Source of the DNA: Marinimicrobium sp050113635
GTDB lineage: Bacteria; Pseudomonadota; Gammaproteobacteria; Pseudomonadales; Cellvibrionaceae
NCBI RefSeq assembly: GCF_050113635.1
Contig: NZ_JBNJLT010000001.1
Span: forward strand, 310,001-374,000
DNA length: 64,000 nucleotides
Reading direction: 5' to 3'
Positions 1 to 8,407 of the stretch are shown here, in pieces (position 1 is the first letter of the stretch; each line of letters starts with the position of its first letter). The notes under the pieces were generated by a model. The model was not told the DNA's origin. It ran no database searches and was given only the letters and a program-made list of their open reading frames with translations. The position numbers were made by a program, and so were the translations under genes.

Positions 1-296
1 CGTTCATCGCTTTCTTTTTACGTGAACTCACCCTGGGCGCCTGGGACGTAGCGCGCCGCATACTTCATCCCCGAGTCCCCATTGATCCGGCCTGGCACAC
101 GTATTCTTTACATAGCCACAATCCCCGAGTGCATTTAATGCTGTCCGCGCTGGTCGGTCTGCTACCCGGCACCATGGCCTCGCATTTTGACAATGGCATT
201 CTTCATCTGCATATCCTCGACAGTCGGCAACCCTGGTCATCCACCGTCGCCCGGCTGGAGTGGCACCTGGAGCGGTTACTAGGGGAGCGCTTATGA
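1..296 (+). CDS. mrpE: Na+/H+ antiporter subunit E (MrpE/MnhE), C-terminal part
   Basis: The window opens inside this gene; the frame reads from base 3 to the TGA at 294-296. The visible 97 residues contain the MrpE-type segment LPGTMASHFDNGILHLHILD, in which a membrane helix is followed by the short cytoplasmic domain. MrpE is a small membrane subunit needed for assembly or activity of the Mrp cation/proton antiporter. The stop overlaps the ATG of mrpF, so the two are translationally coupled. The N-terminal helices lie outside the window. Family assignment rests on this C-terminal domain and on the mrpF and mrpG neighbours. Confidence 0.85.
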   Translation, partial: FIAFFLRELTLGAWDVARRILHPRVPIDPAWHTYSLHSHNPRVHLMLSALVGLLPGTMASHFDNGILHLHILDSRQPWSSTVARLEWHLERLLGERL

Positions 297-583
297 CGTT
301 GCTGTGGGTACTGGCGGCATTGCTGCTTCTCACACTGGTACCGGCCCTTTGGAGAATTCTACGCGGCCCCACTCGCACGGATCGCCTGCTGGCTGTCCAA
401 TTGTTTGGCACCACTGGCGCCGCCGCCCTGCTGTTGCTTGCCCCACTCACCAATACCCCCGCCCTGCGCGAAGTGGCCCTGATCCTTGCCTTGCTGGCCG
501 CCGTGTTATCGGCGGCGCTGGTGCAACTCTTGAAAGGATCAACCGAACAAGGGCCGGATGACGGGGGCTCGTCCGATGCTTGA
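293..583 (+). CDS. mrpF: Na+/H+ antiporter subunit F (MrpF/MnhF)
   Basis: A 96-residue protein with three predicted membrane helices (about residues 2-22, 33-52 and 58-80). The family pattern RGPTRTDRLLAVQLFGT sits between helices 1 and 2. MrpF is a small integral subunit of the multi-subunit Mrp antiporter in the inner membrane. The ATG at 293 is preferred over an upstream in-frame start at 260 because it overlaps the mrpE stop, as elsewhere in this operon, and gives the normal family length. The tail is polar and acidic. The stop overlaps the start of mrpG. Confidence 0.92.
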   Translation: MTLLWVLAALLLLTLVPALWRILRGPTRTDRLLAVQLFGTTGAAALLLLAPLTNTPALREVALILALLAAVLSAALVQLLKGSTEQGPDDGGSSDA

Positions 584-863
584 CATCATCGGCGCGATTT
601 TCCTGCTGATCGGTACGGCCTTTTCTTTGGTCGCCGCGCTGGGCTTATTGCGTTTGCCCGACAGTTTTTGCCGTTTACATGCCGTCACCAAAGCCGACAC
701 CCTCGGTTTGGGCCTGATCGTGCTGGGGCTGATCCTGCGTGAGCCTCACTGGCACTCGGCGGGTCAAATGCTGCTGGTATGGCTCTTGGTCATGGCTTCC
801 GGTGCCACCGCCTGCCAGGTGCTGGCGCGCTATCAGCGCCAACGGGAGGACAACGATGGCTGA
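576..863 (+). CDS. mrpG: Na+/H+ antiporter subunit G (MrpG/MnhG)
   Basis: A 95-residue three-helix membrane protein with the MrpG signature RLPDSFCRLHAVTKADTLG, in which the RLPD, RLHA and TKADTLG blocks are typical. It is a small subunit of the Mrp cation/proton antiporter. I start it at the ATG at 576, which overlaps the mrpF stop by eight bases and has a GGGGG stretch upstream. An in-frame ATG at 558 would add six residues and cannot be excluded. The stop overlaps the start of the DUF4040 gene, continuing the coupled arrangement. Confidence 0.92.
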   Translation: MLDIIGAIFLLIGTAFSLVAALGLLRLPDSFCRLHAVTKADTLGLGLIVLGLILREPHWHSAGQMLLVWLLVMASGATACQVLARYQRQREDNDG

Positions 864-1761
864 GTGGCTACTGGATATCATCCTCGGCACCTTGCTAATC
901 GGCGTGGCCATCGCGGCGCTGCATGCCCGAACCCTGTTCACCGCCGTGGTCACTTTTATTGGCTTCGGACTGCTCGCCGCTTTTACCTGGGCGCGATTGA
1001 ACGCGCCCGATCTGGCACTGGCCGAAGCGGCCATCGGGGCGGGACTCACTGGCGTATTGCTGATGAACGCGCTCAGGTACAGTCGGCCCGAGCATACACA
1101 CGATGCCTGGAATGTTCGCACATTACTGGCCACCGGACTTGGCATCGTCTTGTTCGGACTGCTGGTTTACGCCGTATGGCCGCTGGCCACGATGGATACG
1201 TCCATGACCGAACGCGTGGCAGACGCCCTGAACTCCAGTGGCGTAAGCCACCCGGTAACCGCCGTGCTGTTGAACTTTCGAGCCTGGGATACCTTGCTCG
1301 AATTGCTGGTGGTGCTATTGGCCCTGCTCGGCACCCGTCAGGTTCAGCTGCCCGCCCTTCGTCTGCCTCCTCCGTGGCCATTGCTCTTGGGCTGGAGTCA
1401 GTGGCTGGCAACAATTTCCCTGCTGCTGGGCACCTATGTGCTGTGGCGAGGCGCTGACGCACCGGGCGGTGCATTTCAGGCGGGCGCATTGTGGGCCGCC
1501 GGGGCAATCATTCTGAGACTAAACGGCTTTTTCCCTTCGCTGCACTGGCAGCGAGGGCTACTCCGCTTGAGCGTATTGGCTGGATTGAGCCTCTTTGTAC
1601 TGGTCGCCATCGGCACAGCGATGATCGGGCCCGGATGGCTGAATTACCCCGATGGTTGGGCGAAACCGTTGATTCTGTTGATTGAGATCGCCGCCACGCT
1701 CTCCATTGCCATCACTCTGACGCTGCTGGCCGTCGCCGACGAGAAGGAACTGCGCTCATGA
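856..1761 (+). CDS. Mrp-type subunit: DUF4040 (MbhD-like) fused to MnhB domain
   Basis: A 301-residue protein with about eight hydrophobic segments. The N-terminal third (residues 1-75, with LNAPDLALAEAAIGAGLTG) matches the DUF4040/MbhD type, which corresponds to the C-terminal extension of large MrpA proteins. The C-terminal part, with GTYVLWRGADAPGGAFQAGA and a following LNGFFP motif, is MnhB/MrpB-like. It therefore carries the pieces of MrpA that lie outside its antiporter domain, joined to MrpB. The ATG at 856 follows a strong GGGAGGA site at 844-850; a longer frame from 739 is rejected because it would run over most of mrpG. The stop overlaps mrpC by four bases. Confidence 0.88.
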   Translation: MAEWLLDIILGTLLIGVAIAALHARTLFTAVVTFIGFGLLAAFTWARLNAPDLALAEAAIGAGLTGVLLMNALRYSRPEHTHDAWNVRTLLATGLGIVLFGLLVYAVWPLATMDTSMTERVADALNSSGVSHPVTAVLLNFRAWDTLLELLVVLLALLGTRQVQLPALRLPPPWPLLLGWSQWLATISLLLGTYVLWRGADAPGGAFQAGALWAAGAIILRLNGFFPSLHWQRGLLRLSVLAGLSLFVLVAIGTAMIGPGWLNYPDGWAKPLILLIEIAATLSIAITLTLLAVADEKELRS

Positions 1762-2051
1762 CTCAACCCCTGTGGTTTCTAATCATTGGTGTCGCTCTAT
1801 GGGTGGTCGGGCTGCACGGGTTGCTGCGCTTGCAGCAACCGATTCGACGCCTGCTGAGCATCAACATCATGGGCACAGGCGTGTTCACGGTTATGATCGC
1901 ACTGGCGCGGCGTAGTGAGTCGGTCGATCCCGTGTTACAGGCTATGGTGGTAACAGGGCTGGTGGTCGCTGCCAGTGCTACCGCTTTTGCGTTGCGCCTG
2001 ATCAGCGGTGCTCAGTCTCGCGATAAGCGCGCTTCAGAGGGTGGCCAATGA
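1758..2051 (+). CDS. mrpC: Na+/H+ antiporter subunit C (MrpC/MnhC, NuoK-like)
   Basis: A 97-residue membrane protein with three helices, homologous in type to NuoK of respiratory complex I. The segment NIMGTGVFTVMIALARR is typical of MrpC. It is a small membrane subunit of the Mrp antiporter that packs next to MrpD. The start overlaps the preceding stop as ATGA, and its own stop overlaps the mrpD start the same way. It is shorter than Bacillus-type MrpC (about 110 residues), with a truncated hydrophilic tail. Confidence 0.88.
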   Translation: MTQPLWFLIIGVALWVVGLHGLLRLQQPIRRLLSINIMGTGVFTVMIALARRSESVDPVLQAMVVTGLVVAASATAFALRLISGAQSRDKRASEGGQ

Positions 2052-3469
2052 ACTGGGCACTGGTGAGCCTGAGCGCCCCTCTGGTCACGGCGCTTCTGTT
2101 ATTACTGCTAAACCGGCGCTCTGGCGCGCTGGCCTTGACCGGGGCACTCCTGAGTCTTGTCGCCGCCGGGTTCGCTCTGCAATCGGTGCTCGATGGCGGC
2201 CCCCAGACACTGAATCTGGGAGGCTGGGACTCCCCCCTGGGCATTCGTTTTTCATTGTTTCCGGTCAACGCGCTGTTGCTGGTGTTCACCGCCCTGGTAC
2301 AGGTACTGGTGGCGCTTTACGCCTGGCTGGCACGCCATAGCAAAACCCGTGACAGCGATTTTTGGCCACTGTCCTCGCTACTGCACGCCTGTCTGAATGC
2401 GCTCTGGCTGTCCAGCGATCTGTTCAACTGGTACGTCACCCTGGAACTGCTAGGGCTGGCGGCGGTGGCGATGGTGACTCTCTCCGGCCCGAAGGCCTAC
2501 ATCCCGGCGCTGCGTTACCTGATGCTCTCTCTGGCCGGATCGCTGTGTTACCTACTTGGTGTCGCACTGCTGTATGGCCAGTACGGAACCATGGATATTG
2601 ATGCGTTGGCCGGCCACACCGACGCCACACCAGCCACGCAAATGGCACTGCTGGCCATGACGCTGGGCCTGTTTATCAAAGGAGCCCTGTGGCCGCTTCA
2701 TGCCTGGCTTCCGGGCGCGCACGCCAGTGCGCCTGCGGCCGTCAGCGCTCTGCTATCTGCCCTGGTGGTTAAAGGGCCTTTGTATATTCTCTGGCTGCTG
2801 TGGACCCAGGTGGCCCCGGAAAGCCTGCGGCCCACTGCGGGGTTGATGATGGCCGTAGCCGGTATCGCGGCGCTCTTGCTGGGTGGCTGGGCAGCCCTGC
2901 GCACCCCGTTTATCAAAAATCTCGTGGCCTATTCCACAGTCGCACAGCTGGGCTATGCCTTATTGGCACTCGGTCTGCTGCTGCGCTGGCAAACCCCTTC
3001 ACTGGAGCAAGCGCTCTGGTTGTTTGTCATGGCCCACGGCCTTGCCAAAGTCTCTCTGTTTCTCTCCGCCGGGGAGCTGCAAGCCGCCGTTGGCAGCCGC
3101 CGCGTCAGCGCTCTGCGCGGTGCAACCCAGCGGCTACCCGTGGCCATGTTCGCGTTTGCCGTGGCCGGAGGCAGCTTGATCGGCCTACCCCCCAGTGGTG
3201 GCTTTATCGCCAAATGGGAGCTGTTGATGCCACTGTTTGCCGAACCGGTGCGCTGGTGGTGGGCAATGGGTGTCTTACTCGGCACACTGGCCAGCGCCGC
3301 CTACGTTTTTCGTCCGGTGGCGGCGGCCTTTTACCGGGTGGATGACAGCCGCCGCCCGCTCTCCGCCGATCCGCTCGGGCAGTGGCTGGCGATGCTCCCG
3401 GCATTGCTGGTGTGGGGCATGGCGCTCAACAGCGAGTCCCTGATTGTCTGGCTGGGAGGAACCCCGTGA
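2048..3469 (+). CDS. mrpD: Na+/H+ antiporter subunit D (MrpD, NuoM/N-like)
   Basis: A 473-residue polytopic protein of the complex I antiporter-like family (proton_antipo_M). Key charged residues of the proton path are visible: Glu in YVTLELLGL (helix 5), Lys in GLFIKGALWPLHAWLP (helix 7), Lys in SALVVKGPLYIL (helix 8) and Lys in AHGLAKVSLFLSAG (helix 12). This is one of three such subunits in the operon. It starts four bases inside mrpC and ends overlapping the GTG of the next subunit, with GGGAGGA at 3454-3460 serving that start. It should act in proton or Na+ translocation in the inner membrane. Confidence 0.92.
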   Translation: MNWALVSLSAPLVTALLLLLLNRRSGALALTGALLSLVAAGFALQSVLDGGPQTLNLGGWDSPLGIRFSLFPVNALLLVFTALVQVLVALYAWLARHSKTRDSDFWPLSSLLHACLNALWLSSDLFNWYVTLELLGLAAVAMVTLSGPKAYIPALRYLMLSLAGSLCYLLGVALLYGQYGTMDIDALAGHTDATPATQMALLAMTLGLFIKGALWPLHAWLPGAHASAPAAVSALLSALVVKGPLYILWLLWTQVAPESLRPTAGLMMAVAGIAALLLGGWAALRTPFIKNLVAYSTVAQLGYALLALGLLLRWQTPSLEQALWLFVMAHGLAKVSLFLSAGELQAAVGSRRVSALRGATQRLPVAMFAFAVAGGSLIGLPPSGGFIAKWELLMPLFAEPVRWWWAMGVLLGTLASAAYVFRPVAAAFYRVDDSRRPLSADPLGQWLAMLPALLVWGMALNSESLIVWLGGTP

Positions 3470-4989
3470 CGTTTCCCTTCCTTCAGTCTCTGCCGCTGAG
3501 CACTCAGTTTCTGCCGTTGGCGATTGTGCTCAGTTCGCTGATTCCGGCGCTACTGATCTTTGCACTATCTGACCGGCAAGCCACCTTGCGTACCGCGTTG
3601 AATATCGCCGGGGTGTTCATCAAGCTGGTGCTGGTCGTGTGGATGCTGTATGGCGTGAGCCAAGGGCATAGCTATCGTTTCTCCTTACCGTTTTTGCCCG
3701 GCGGCGGTCTGGTTCTGCGAGGGGACGCGCTGGCGCTACAGTTTGTCACGCTATCGGCGGTGCTGTGGCTGGCTACCACGTTCTATGCCATCGGCTACCT
3801 CAAAGGCACAGCGCTGCAATCGCGCTTCTTTGGGTATTTTAGTTTGTGTGTCAGCACGACGGTAGGGCTGGCCCTCGCGGGCAATCTGGTCACTTTTTTG
3901 TTGTTCTACGAGTTACTGACGTTGGCCACCTTTCCGCTGGTGGTGCACAAAGGCACGCCGGAAGCGTTGCGCGCCGGGCGGCGCTATCTCGCCTACACCG
4001 TTTCCGGGGGTGCCTTCGTTTTACTGGGCGCGGCGGTGCTGCACAGTCTGGTCGGGACCCCCAACTTCGTGGAGGGCGGTTATCTTGCCGCCACCTCGGA
4101 GAACCGCGCTCATTTAGCGCTGGCGTTTGTGTTGTTGATCGCGGGCATGGGTGTCAAAGCCGCGCTGTTTCCGTTGCACAGCTGGCTGCCCAACGCCATG
4201 GTCGCCCCCGCGCCAGTGAGTGCATTGCTGCATGCCGTCGCGGTGGTAAAAGCGGGCGCGTTCGGCATGATCCGGGTGGTCTACGATGTCTTCGGTGTGG
4301 AAACCGTTTCGGCGTTGGGACTCAACGAACCGTTGTTGTGGATGGCTGCTTTTACCGTTTTGTACGGCTCGGTTCAGGCCTTGCGCCAACAGGAGCTGAA
4401 AAAACGACTGGCATTTTCCACGGTCAGCCAAGTGTCCTATATCGCGCTCGGTATTGCCATGCTAAGCCCGCTCGCGGCGACCGGTGCTCTGGTTCACCTG
4501 GTGCACCAGGGGTTAATGAAAGTGACGCTGTTTTACTGTGCCGGCAGTTTCGCCGAACAGCTGGGCATTCACCGAATTCGGGAACTCGACGGCGCGGGCC
4601 GCCGTATGCCGCTCACGATGCTGGCGTTCACGATCGGCGCGCTCGGCATGATTGGTGTACCGCCCATCGCGGGGTTTATCAGCAAGTGGTACTTGGGCCT
4701 CGGTGCCCTGGAGTCCGGGTACGATTGGGTATTGGGCGTGCTCATTATCTCCGGGCTGCTCAACGCCGCCTACTTCCTGCCGCTGTTGTATCGCGGCTGG
4801 TTTGCCGTCCCCTCCCGGGACATCGCACAAGCGCCGCGTCGCGCACTGGGACGGGAGTGCCATTGGATGATGCTGTGGCCGGCCGTGTTCACCGCAGGCC
4901 TGGCGCTGGCGGTCGGGCTGCTGGCCGGCCTGGACATCAGCCCACTGGCCTGGGCACGCTTTATTGTGGAACGGGAGTTTGACGTCTGA
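3466..4989 (+). CDS. Second antiporter-like subunit (MrpD/complex I subunit M-like)
   Basis: A 507-residue polytopic protein of the same antiporter family as the preceding gene but clearly a different paralogue. It retains Glu in FLLFYELLTLATFPLVV, Lys in GMGVKAALFPLHSWLPNA, Lys in HAVAVVKAGAFG and Lys in HQGLMKVTLFYCAGS. I use the GTG at 3466, supported by GGGAGGA six bases upstream and by overlap with the previous stop; an upstream in-frame ATG at 3382 would overlap mrpD by 88 bases. It may replace the antiporter half of MrpA. The stop and the next ATG share one base. Confidence 0.9.
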   Translation: MTFPFLQSLPLSTQFLPLAIVLSSLIPALLIFALSDRQATLRTALNIAGVFIKLVLVVWMLYGVSQGHSYRFSLPFLPGGGLVLRGDALALQFVTLSAVLWLATTFYAIGYLKGTALQSRFFGYFSLCVSTTVGLALAGNLVTFLLFYELLTLATFPLVVHKGTPEALRAGRRYLAYTVSGGAFVLLGAAVLHSLVGTPNFVEGGYLAATSENRAHLALAFVLLIAGMGVKAALFPLHSWLPNAMVAPAPVSALLHAVAVVKAGAFGMIRVVYDVFGVETVSALGLNEPLLWMAAFTVLYGSVQALRQQELKKRLAFSTVSQVSYIALGIAMLSPLAATGALVHLVHQGLMKVTLFYCAGSFAEQLGIHRIRELDGAGRRMPLTMLAFTIGALGMIGVPPIAGFISKWYLGLGALESGYDWVLGVLIISGLLNAAYFLPLLYRGWFAVPSRDIAQAPRRALGRECHWMMLWPAVFTAGLALAVGLLAGLDISPLAWARFIVEREFDV

Positions 4990-6662
4990 TGCCGCTGCTC
5001 TGGCTTATCGTGATACTGCTGCCACTGGCGCTGGCTCCGTGGCTGACGCTGGCGGGTCACCTGTCAGGGCAGGCGCACTGGAAACGGATGCGCCTGTACC
5101 TGACGGTGGCCCCCTGGCCCGCCCTGCTGGCAGGCATTCTTTGGCCTGACGCCCTGCCAGCCACCGCGTTATGGCCCGGTGCCGAGTGGGGGGATACCGG
5201 TTCGCTGGGACGTACCCTGCTGCTGTTTACCGCCACGCTCTGGTCACTGGCGGGGTTGTATGCTGGGCAGCGGCTGCAAAGCGAACCCCGGCCCGGCCCC
5301 TTTTGCGGGTTCTGGCTGCTTGCCTTAACCGGAAACCTGTTGCTGATCATCGCGGCGGATGCCATCAGCTTCTACATTGGATTTACCCTCATGAGCCTGG
5401 CCGCCTATGGCCTGGTTATCCAGCCTCGCACCCCGTCCGCTCGCCGCGCTGGACGGCTGTATTTGCAGTTGGCGGTCCTTGGGGAAATGCTGCTCTACGG
5501 CGGACTGATGCTGCGCCTGCACGAAACGGGCGGTGCCAGTGCGTTCAACGACTGGCACAACATCGCCGTGCAGCCACTGACCGCCGCCTTGCTGCTGGTC
5601 GGTTTCGGGCTCAAAGCGGGCTTTTGGCCGCTTCACCTCTGGTTGCCACAGGCCCATCCGGTCGCGCCACCCGCGGCAAGTGCCGTACTCTCCGGCGCCA
5701 TGCTCAAAGCGGGCTTTCTGGGTCTGTGGCAGTTTTTGCCCGTACAGAGCGACGTGCTCTCCGTCTGGAGCCCCTGGCTTCTGGCGGCTGGGTTCACGGG
5801 GGCTTTCTACGCCGCCTTGGTGGGCTTGTTGACCACCAAGGCCAAAACCGCACTGGCGTTTTCCTCGGTCAGTCAGATGGGGTATCTGTTGATCATTGTG
5901 GCGCTGGCTTGGCGTTTTCCCGAGGAACGCGCTGCCTGGGCAACACTGCTGGGTTTGTACGCCGTCCACCACGGTTTGGCCAAAGGCTCTCTGTTTCTCG
6001 GTGCGGGGCTTGCCGCCGCGGGTAGTCTGTCGCGCGGGCTCTGGCTCGTGTTGTGGCTGCCGGCCCTGGCGTTGGCAGGGCTGCCACTGACCTCCGGGGC
6101 GGCCGCCAAGGTGGAACTGAAGTCATTACTGGGCGAAACGAGCTGGGAGGCTGGCATTGCGCTACTGAGCGTCGGGTCACTGTGCACGGCGCTTGTTGTG
6201 ATGCGGGCGCTCTACCTGATGCGACCTGCGCCACATGGCATGCCCACCGCCGCGACGCAGACTTCACCGGTGTTCCTATTAGCACTGGCCAGTGTAGTGC
6301 TGCCCTGGAGCTGGCCACCGTTGCGGGAGGCACATTGGTACAGCTTTTCCCTGGAAAACCTGTTCGCGCTGATATGGCCGCTGGGGCTGGCGGCGGTCAT
6401 CGCCTGGAGCTGGCAACGCACGTTGGGCCGGGTGCCCACGGTACTCCAACAGCTCCCCTCCCCGGGTCCGATACTGTCTCTGCGTCTGCATCGATGGTTG
6501 CGCGGCGGTCTGGGTGCCTCCCTTACGGCTTCCACGGCCGGACGGCAACGACGCTGGCGACACTGGGAGCGGCGCTGGAACCGATTTTGGCAGCAAGAGC
6601 CAGTCTTGCTCAGCGCCTGGATCAGCGGTTTACTTTTGCTGCTGGGCTGGTTATGGCTATGA
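4989..6662 (+). CDS. Third antiporter-like subunit (NuoL/MrpA N-terminal-like)
   Basis: A 557-residue polytopic protein of the complex I/Mrp antiporter-like family. Lys residues are present in GFGLKAGFWPLHLWLPQA, SGAMLKAGFLGLW and HHGLAKGSLFLGAG. The helix-5 segment reads FYIGFTLMSLAAY, with Thr133 where family members normally have Glu, so this subunit may not complete a standard proton channel. The C-terminal 90 residues form an Arg- and Trp-rich cytoplasmic stretch closed by one last helix. It is the last gene of the operon; 114 bases separate it from the next gene, and I saw no clear terminator there. Confidence 0.85.
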   Translation: MPLLWLIVILLPLALAPWLTLAGHLSGQAHWKRMRLYLTVAPWPALLAGILWPDALPATALWPGAEWGDTGSLGRTLLLFTATLWSLAGLYAGQRLQSEPRPGPFCGFWLLALTGNLLLIIAADAISFYIGFTLMSLAAYGLVIQPRTPSARRAGRLYLQLAVLGEMLLYGGLMLRLHETGGASAFNDWHNIAVQPLTAALLLVGFGLKAGFWPLHLWLPQAHPVAPPAASAVLSGAMLKAGFLGLWQFLPVQSDVLSVWSPWLLAAGFTGAFYAALVGLLTTKAKTALAFSSVSQMGYLLIIVALAWRFPEERAAWATLLGLYAVHHGLAKGSLFLGAGLAAAGSLSRGLWLVLWLPALALAGLPLTSGAAAKVELKSLLGETSWEAGIALLSVGSLCTALVVMRALYLMRPAPHGMPTAATQTSPVFLLALASVVLPWSWPPLREAHWYSFSLENLFALIWPLGLAAVIAWSWQRTLGRVPTVLQQLPSPGPILSLRLHRWLRGGLGASLTASTAGRQRRWRHWERRWNRFWQQEPVLLSAWISGLLLLLGWLWL

Positions 6663-6776
6663 ACCCCACCGTGTATCGTGTTTCCCAAGACGTAAAACAC
6701 TCGCCGAATTCACACAATAAACACGCTGTGATCTTGGTTCCCGTCTCGCTGTGCAATAATAAGGGCCATGGATCGC

Positions 6777-8060
6777 ATGAGTAACAACCACTCCATCAAA
6801 GAGGCCGTAAACCCACCTCCCGCCTTGTATCGCCGCTTGGTCAGCGGACTGGTGCAGTTGGCCCGTCGCCACCCGCGGGCGTTGGCGCTGGCCGGTTTTA
6901 TCTCCGGCGCGGCCAGCTTCCTGCTGGTCGAGCGCAAACCGGTGCTCGCGCAGGTAGTGGCGTTGATGATGCTGGCCAGCTGGCTGGGGCTGATGTTCGA
7001 GAACACCTTGCGCCGCAATGCGTTGCGTTTGTTGCGGGTGCGGGTTCCTCGCCCTGCCCTGCACTTTTTAACGCAAATGGTGCATCAGGAAAGTCTGTTT
7101 TTTGTGTTGCCCTTTTTCTTTTTCACACTGACCTGGAACAGCGGTCAACTTGTGTTTATGGGGCTGATCAGTGCCGCCGCGCTGGTTTCGGTAATCGACC
7201 CAATTTATTACAACCACTTGGCAAGGCGTCGCTGGATTTTTTTAGCGTTTCACTCACTGACGCTGTTTGCCGTGCTGTTGACAGCGCTCCCGATCATCCT
7301 GCATTTGAGCACCGCCCAAAGCTATCCCTGGGCGCTGGGCTCTGCTGTCGTGCTGGCCATTCCCAGTGTGATCAAGGCGCTGCCCCCACGGCGCTGGTGG
7401 CGGGGTCTCGCGCTGGTGGCCGTGGTCGCCACGCTGGGCGTTGTCGGCTGGTATGGCCGATTGTGGGTGCCGCCCGCCACACTGTGGTTAACTGATGTGT
7501 CCATCAGCTTTGATATCGACGTCCTGGAGAAAACTCCGGGTGAGTCCGTACAAACCCTCACGGATGAAACCTTGCACCGCCAGGGGCTGTACGCTTACAC
7601 CGCCATTCGTGCGCCCCGCGGTTTGAACGAGCGAATCTATCACGTGTGGCGGCGTAATGGTCAGGTAGTGGATCGCATTGCCCTGGACATCAGCGGTGGC
7701 CGCCAGGAGGGTTATCGGGCCTGGACGCACAAAAAGAATTTCCCGGCCGACTCAATCGGTCGCTGGCAGGTGCAAGTGGTCACCGAGGCGAACCAAATGA
7801 TTGGCGTACTGCGTTTCGAGGTAGTCGGTGCGAATGCGGAGCCCGTCCTTAAAGAAGATCTGCCCCCACCACGAGAGCCGGACTCTTCACCTGAATCAAC
7901 ACCACATTTCCAGCCTGAGGGTAGTTCGCCACCTGAATCTGCTTCTGAATCGCCAGCGAATCCGGAACCTGAGGCGTCGACCGAATCCATCGCGCCCGCT
8001 GAACCTTCTATCGAGATCCCGACCGAGCTGCCGCCTTTGGAGGAGCCGCCGTCACCCTAA
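6777..8060 (+). CDS. DUF5924/DUF2914 family membrane protein
   Basis: About 427 residues. The first 240 contain six or so membrane helices, including LFFVLPFFFFTLTWNSGQ. A periplasmic or soluble domain of about 110 residues follows (GLYAYTAIRAPRGLNERIYH ... IGRWQVQVVTEANQMIGVLR), which I recognise as DUF2914. The last 80 residues are a low-complexity Pro/Glu/Ser tail. Its function is not known. An ATG at 6768 is also in frame, but the AAGGG ribosome-binding sequence at 6761-6765 fits the ATG at 6777 better. It stands alone between the Mrp operon and the symporter pair. Confidence 0.8.
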   Translation: MSNNHSIKEAVNPPPALYRRLVSGLVQLARRHPRALALAGFISGAASFLLVERKPVLAQVVALMMLASWLGLMFENTLRRNALRLLRVRVPRPALHFLTQMVHQESLFFVLPFFFFTLTWNSGQLVFMGLISAAALVSVIDPIYYNHLARRRWIFLAFHSLTLFAVLLTALPIILHLSTAQSYPWALGSAVVLAIPSVIKALPPRRWWRGLALVAVVATLGVVGWYGRLWVPPATLWLTDVSISFDIDVLEKTPGESVQTLTDETLHRQGLYAYTAIRAPRGLNERIYHVWRRNGQVVDRIALDISGGRQEGYRAWTHKKNFPADSIGRWQVQVVTEANQMIGVLRFEVVGANAEPVLKEDLPPPREPDSSPESTPHFQPEGSSPPESASESPANPEPEASTESIAPAEPSIEIPTELPPLEEPPSP

Positions 8061-8131
8061 CCGTGGATTGACACCGGGGGCGTTTTGCTTTTCACTTACG
8101 GTCTAAATAATCATAAGAAGTGGACTGTTTT

Positions 8132-8404
8132 ATGGCATTTGCATCCAAAGAGGCCGCCCGGCAATACTGGCAGGCCAACATTCGGCTACTGGCCATTCTC
8201 CTGAGTATCTGGTTTATCGTCTCCTTCGGCGCCGGTATTTTGCTGGTGGACTGGCTTAACGAATTTCGTCTTGGCGGCTTCAAACTAGGGTTCTGGTTTG
8301 CCCAACAGGGCGCTATTTACACGTTTCTTGTCCTGATTTTCGTCTATGTTTACCAGATGAATCGGCTGGATCGCCGCTTTGGTGTCCGGGAAGACGAGGA
8401 ATAA
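8132..8404 (+). CDS. DUF4212 protein, small subunit of sodium/solute symporter
   Basis: A 90-residue protein with two membrane helices (about residues 20-42 and 54-76) and the DUF4212 pattern RQYWQANIRLLAILLSIWF. Proteins of this family sit directly before a large sodium:solute symporter and are regarded as its small subunit. That gene follows here after three bases, which supports the call. The ATG at 8132 with AAGAAG at 8115-8120 is preferred; a GTG at 8120 would add four residues. Expected location is the inner membrane. Confidence 0.9.
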   Translation: MAFASKEAARQYWQANIRLLAILLSIWFIVSFGAGILLVDWLNEFRLGGFKLGFWFAQQGAIYTFLVLIFVYVYQMNRLDRRFGVREDEE

Positions 8405-8407
8405 ACC

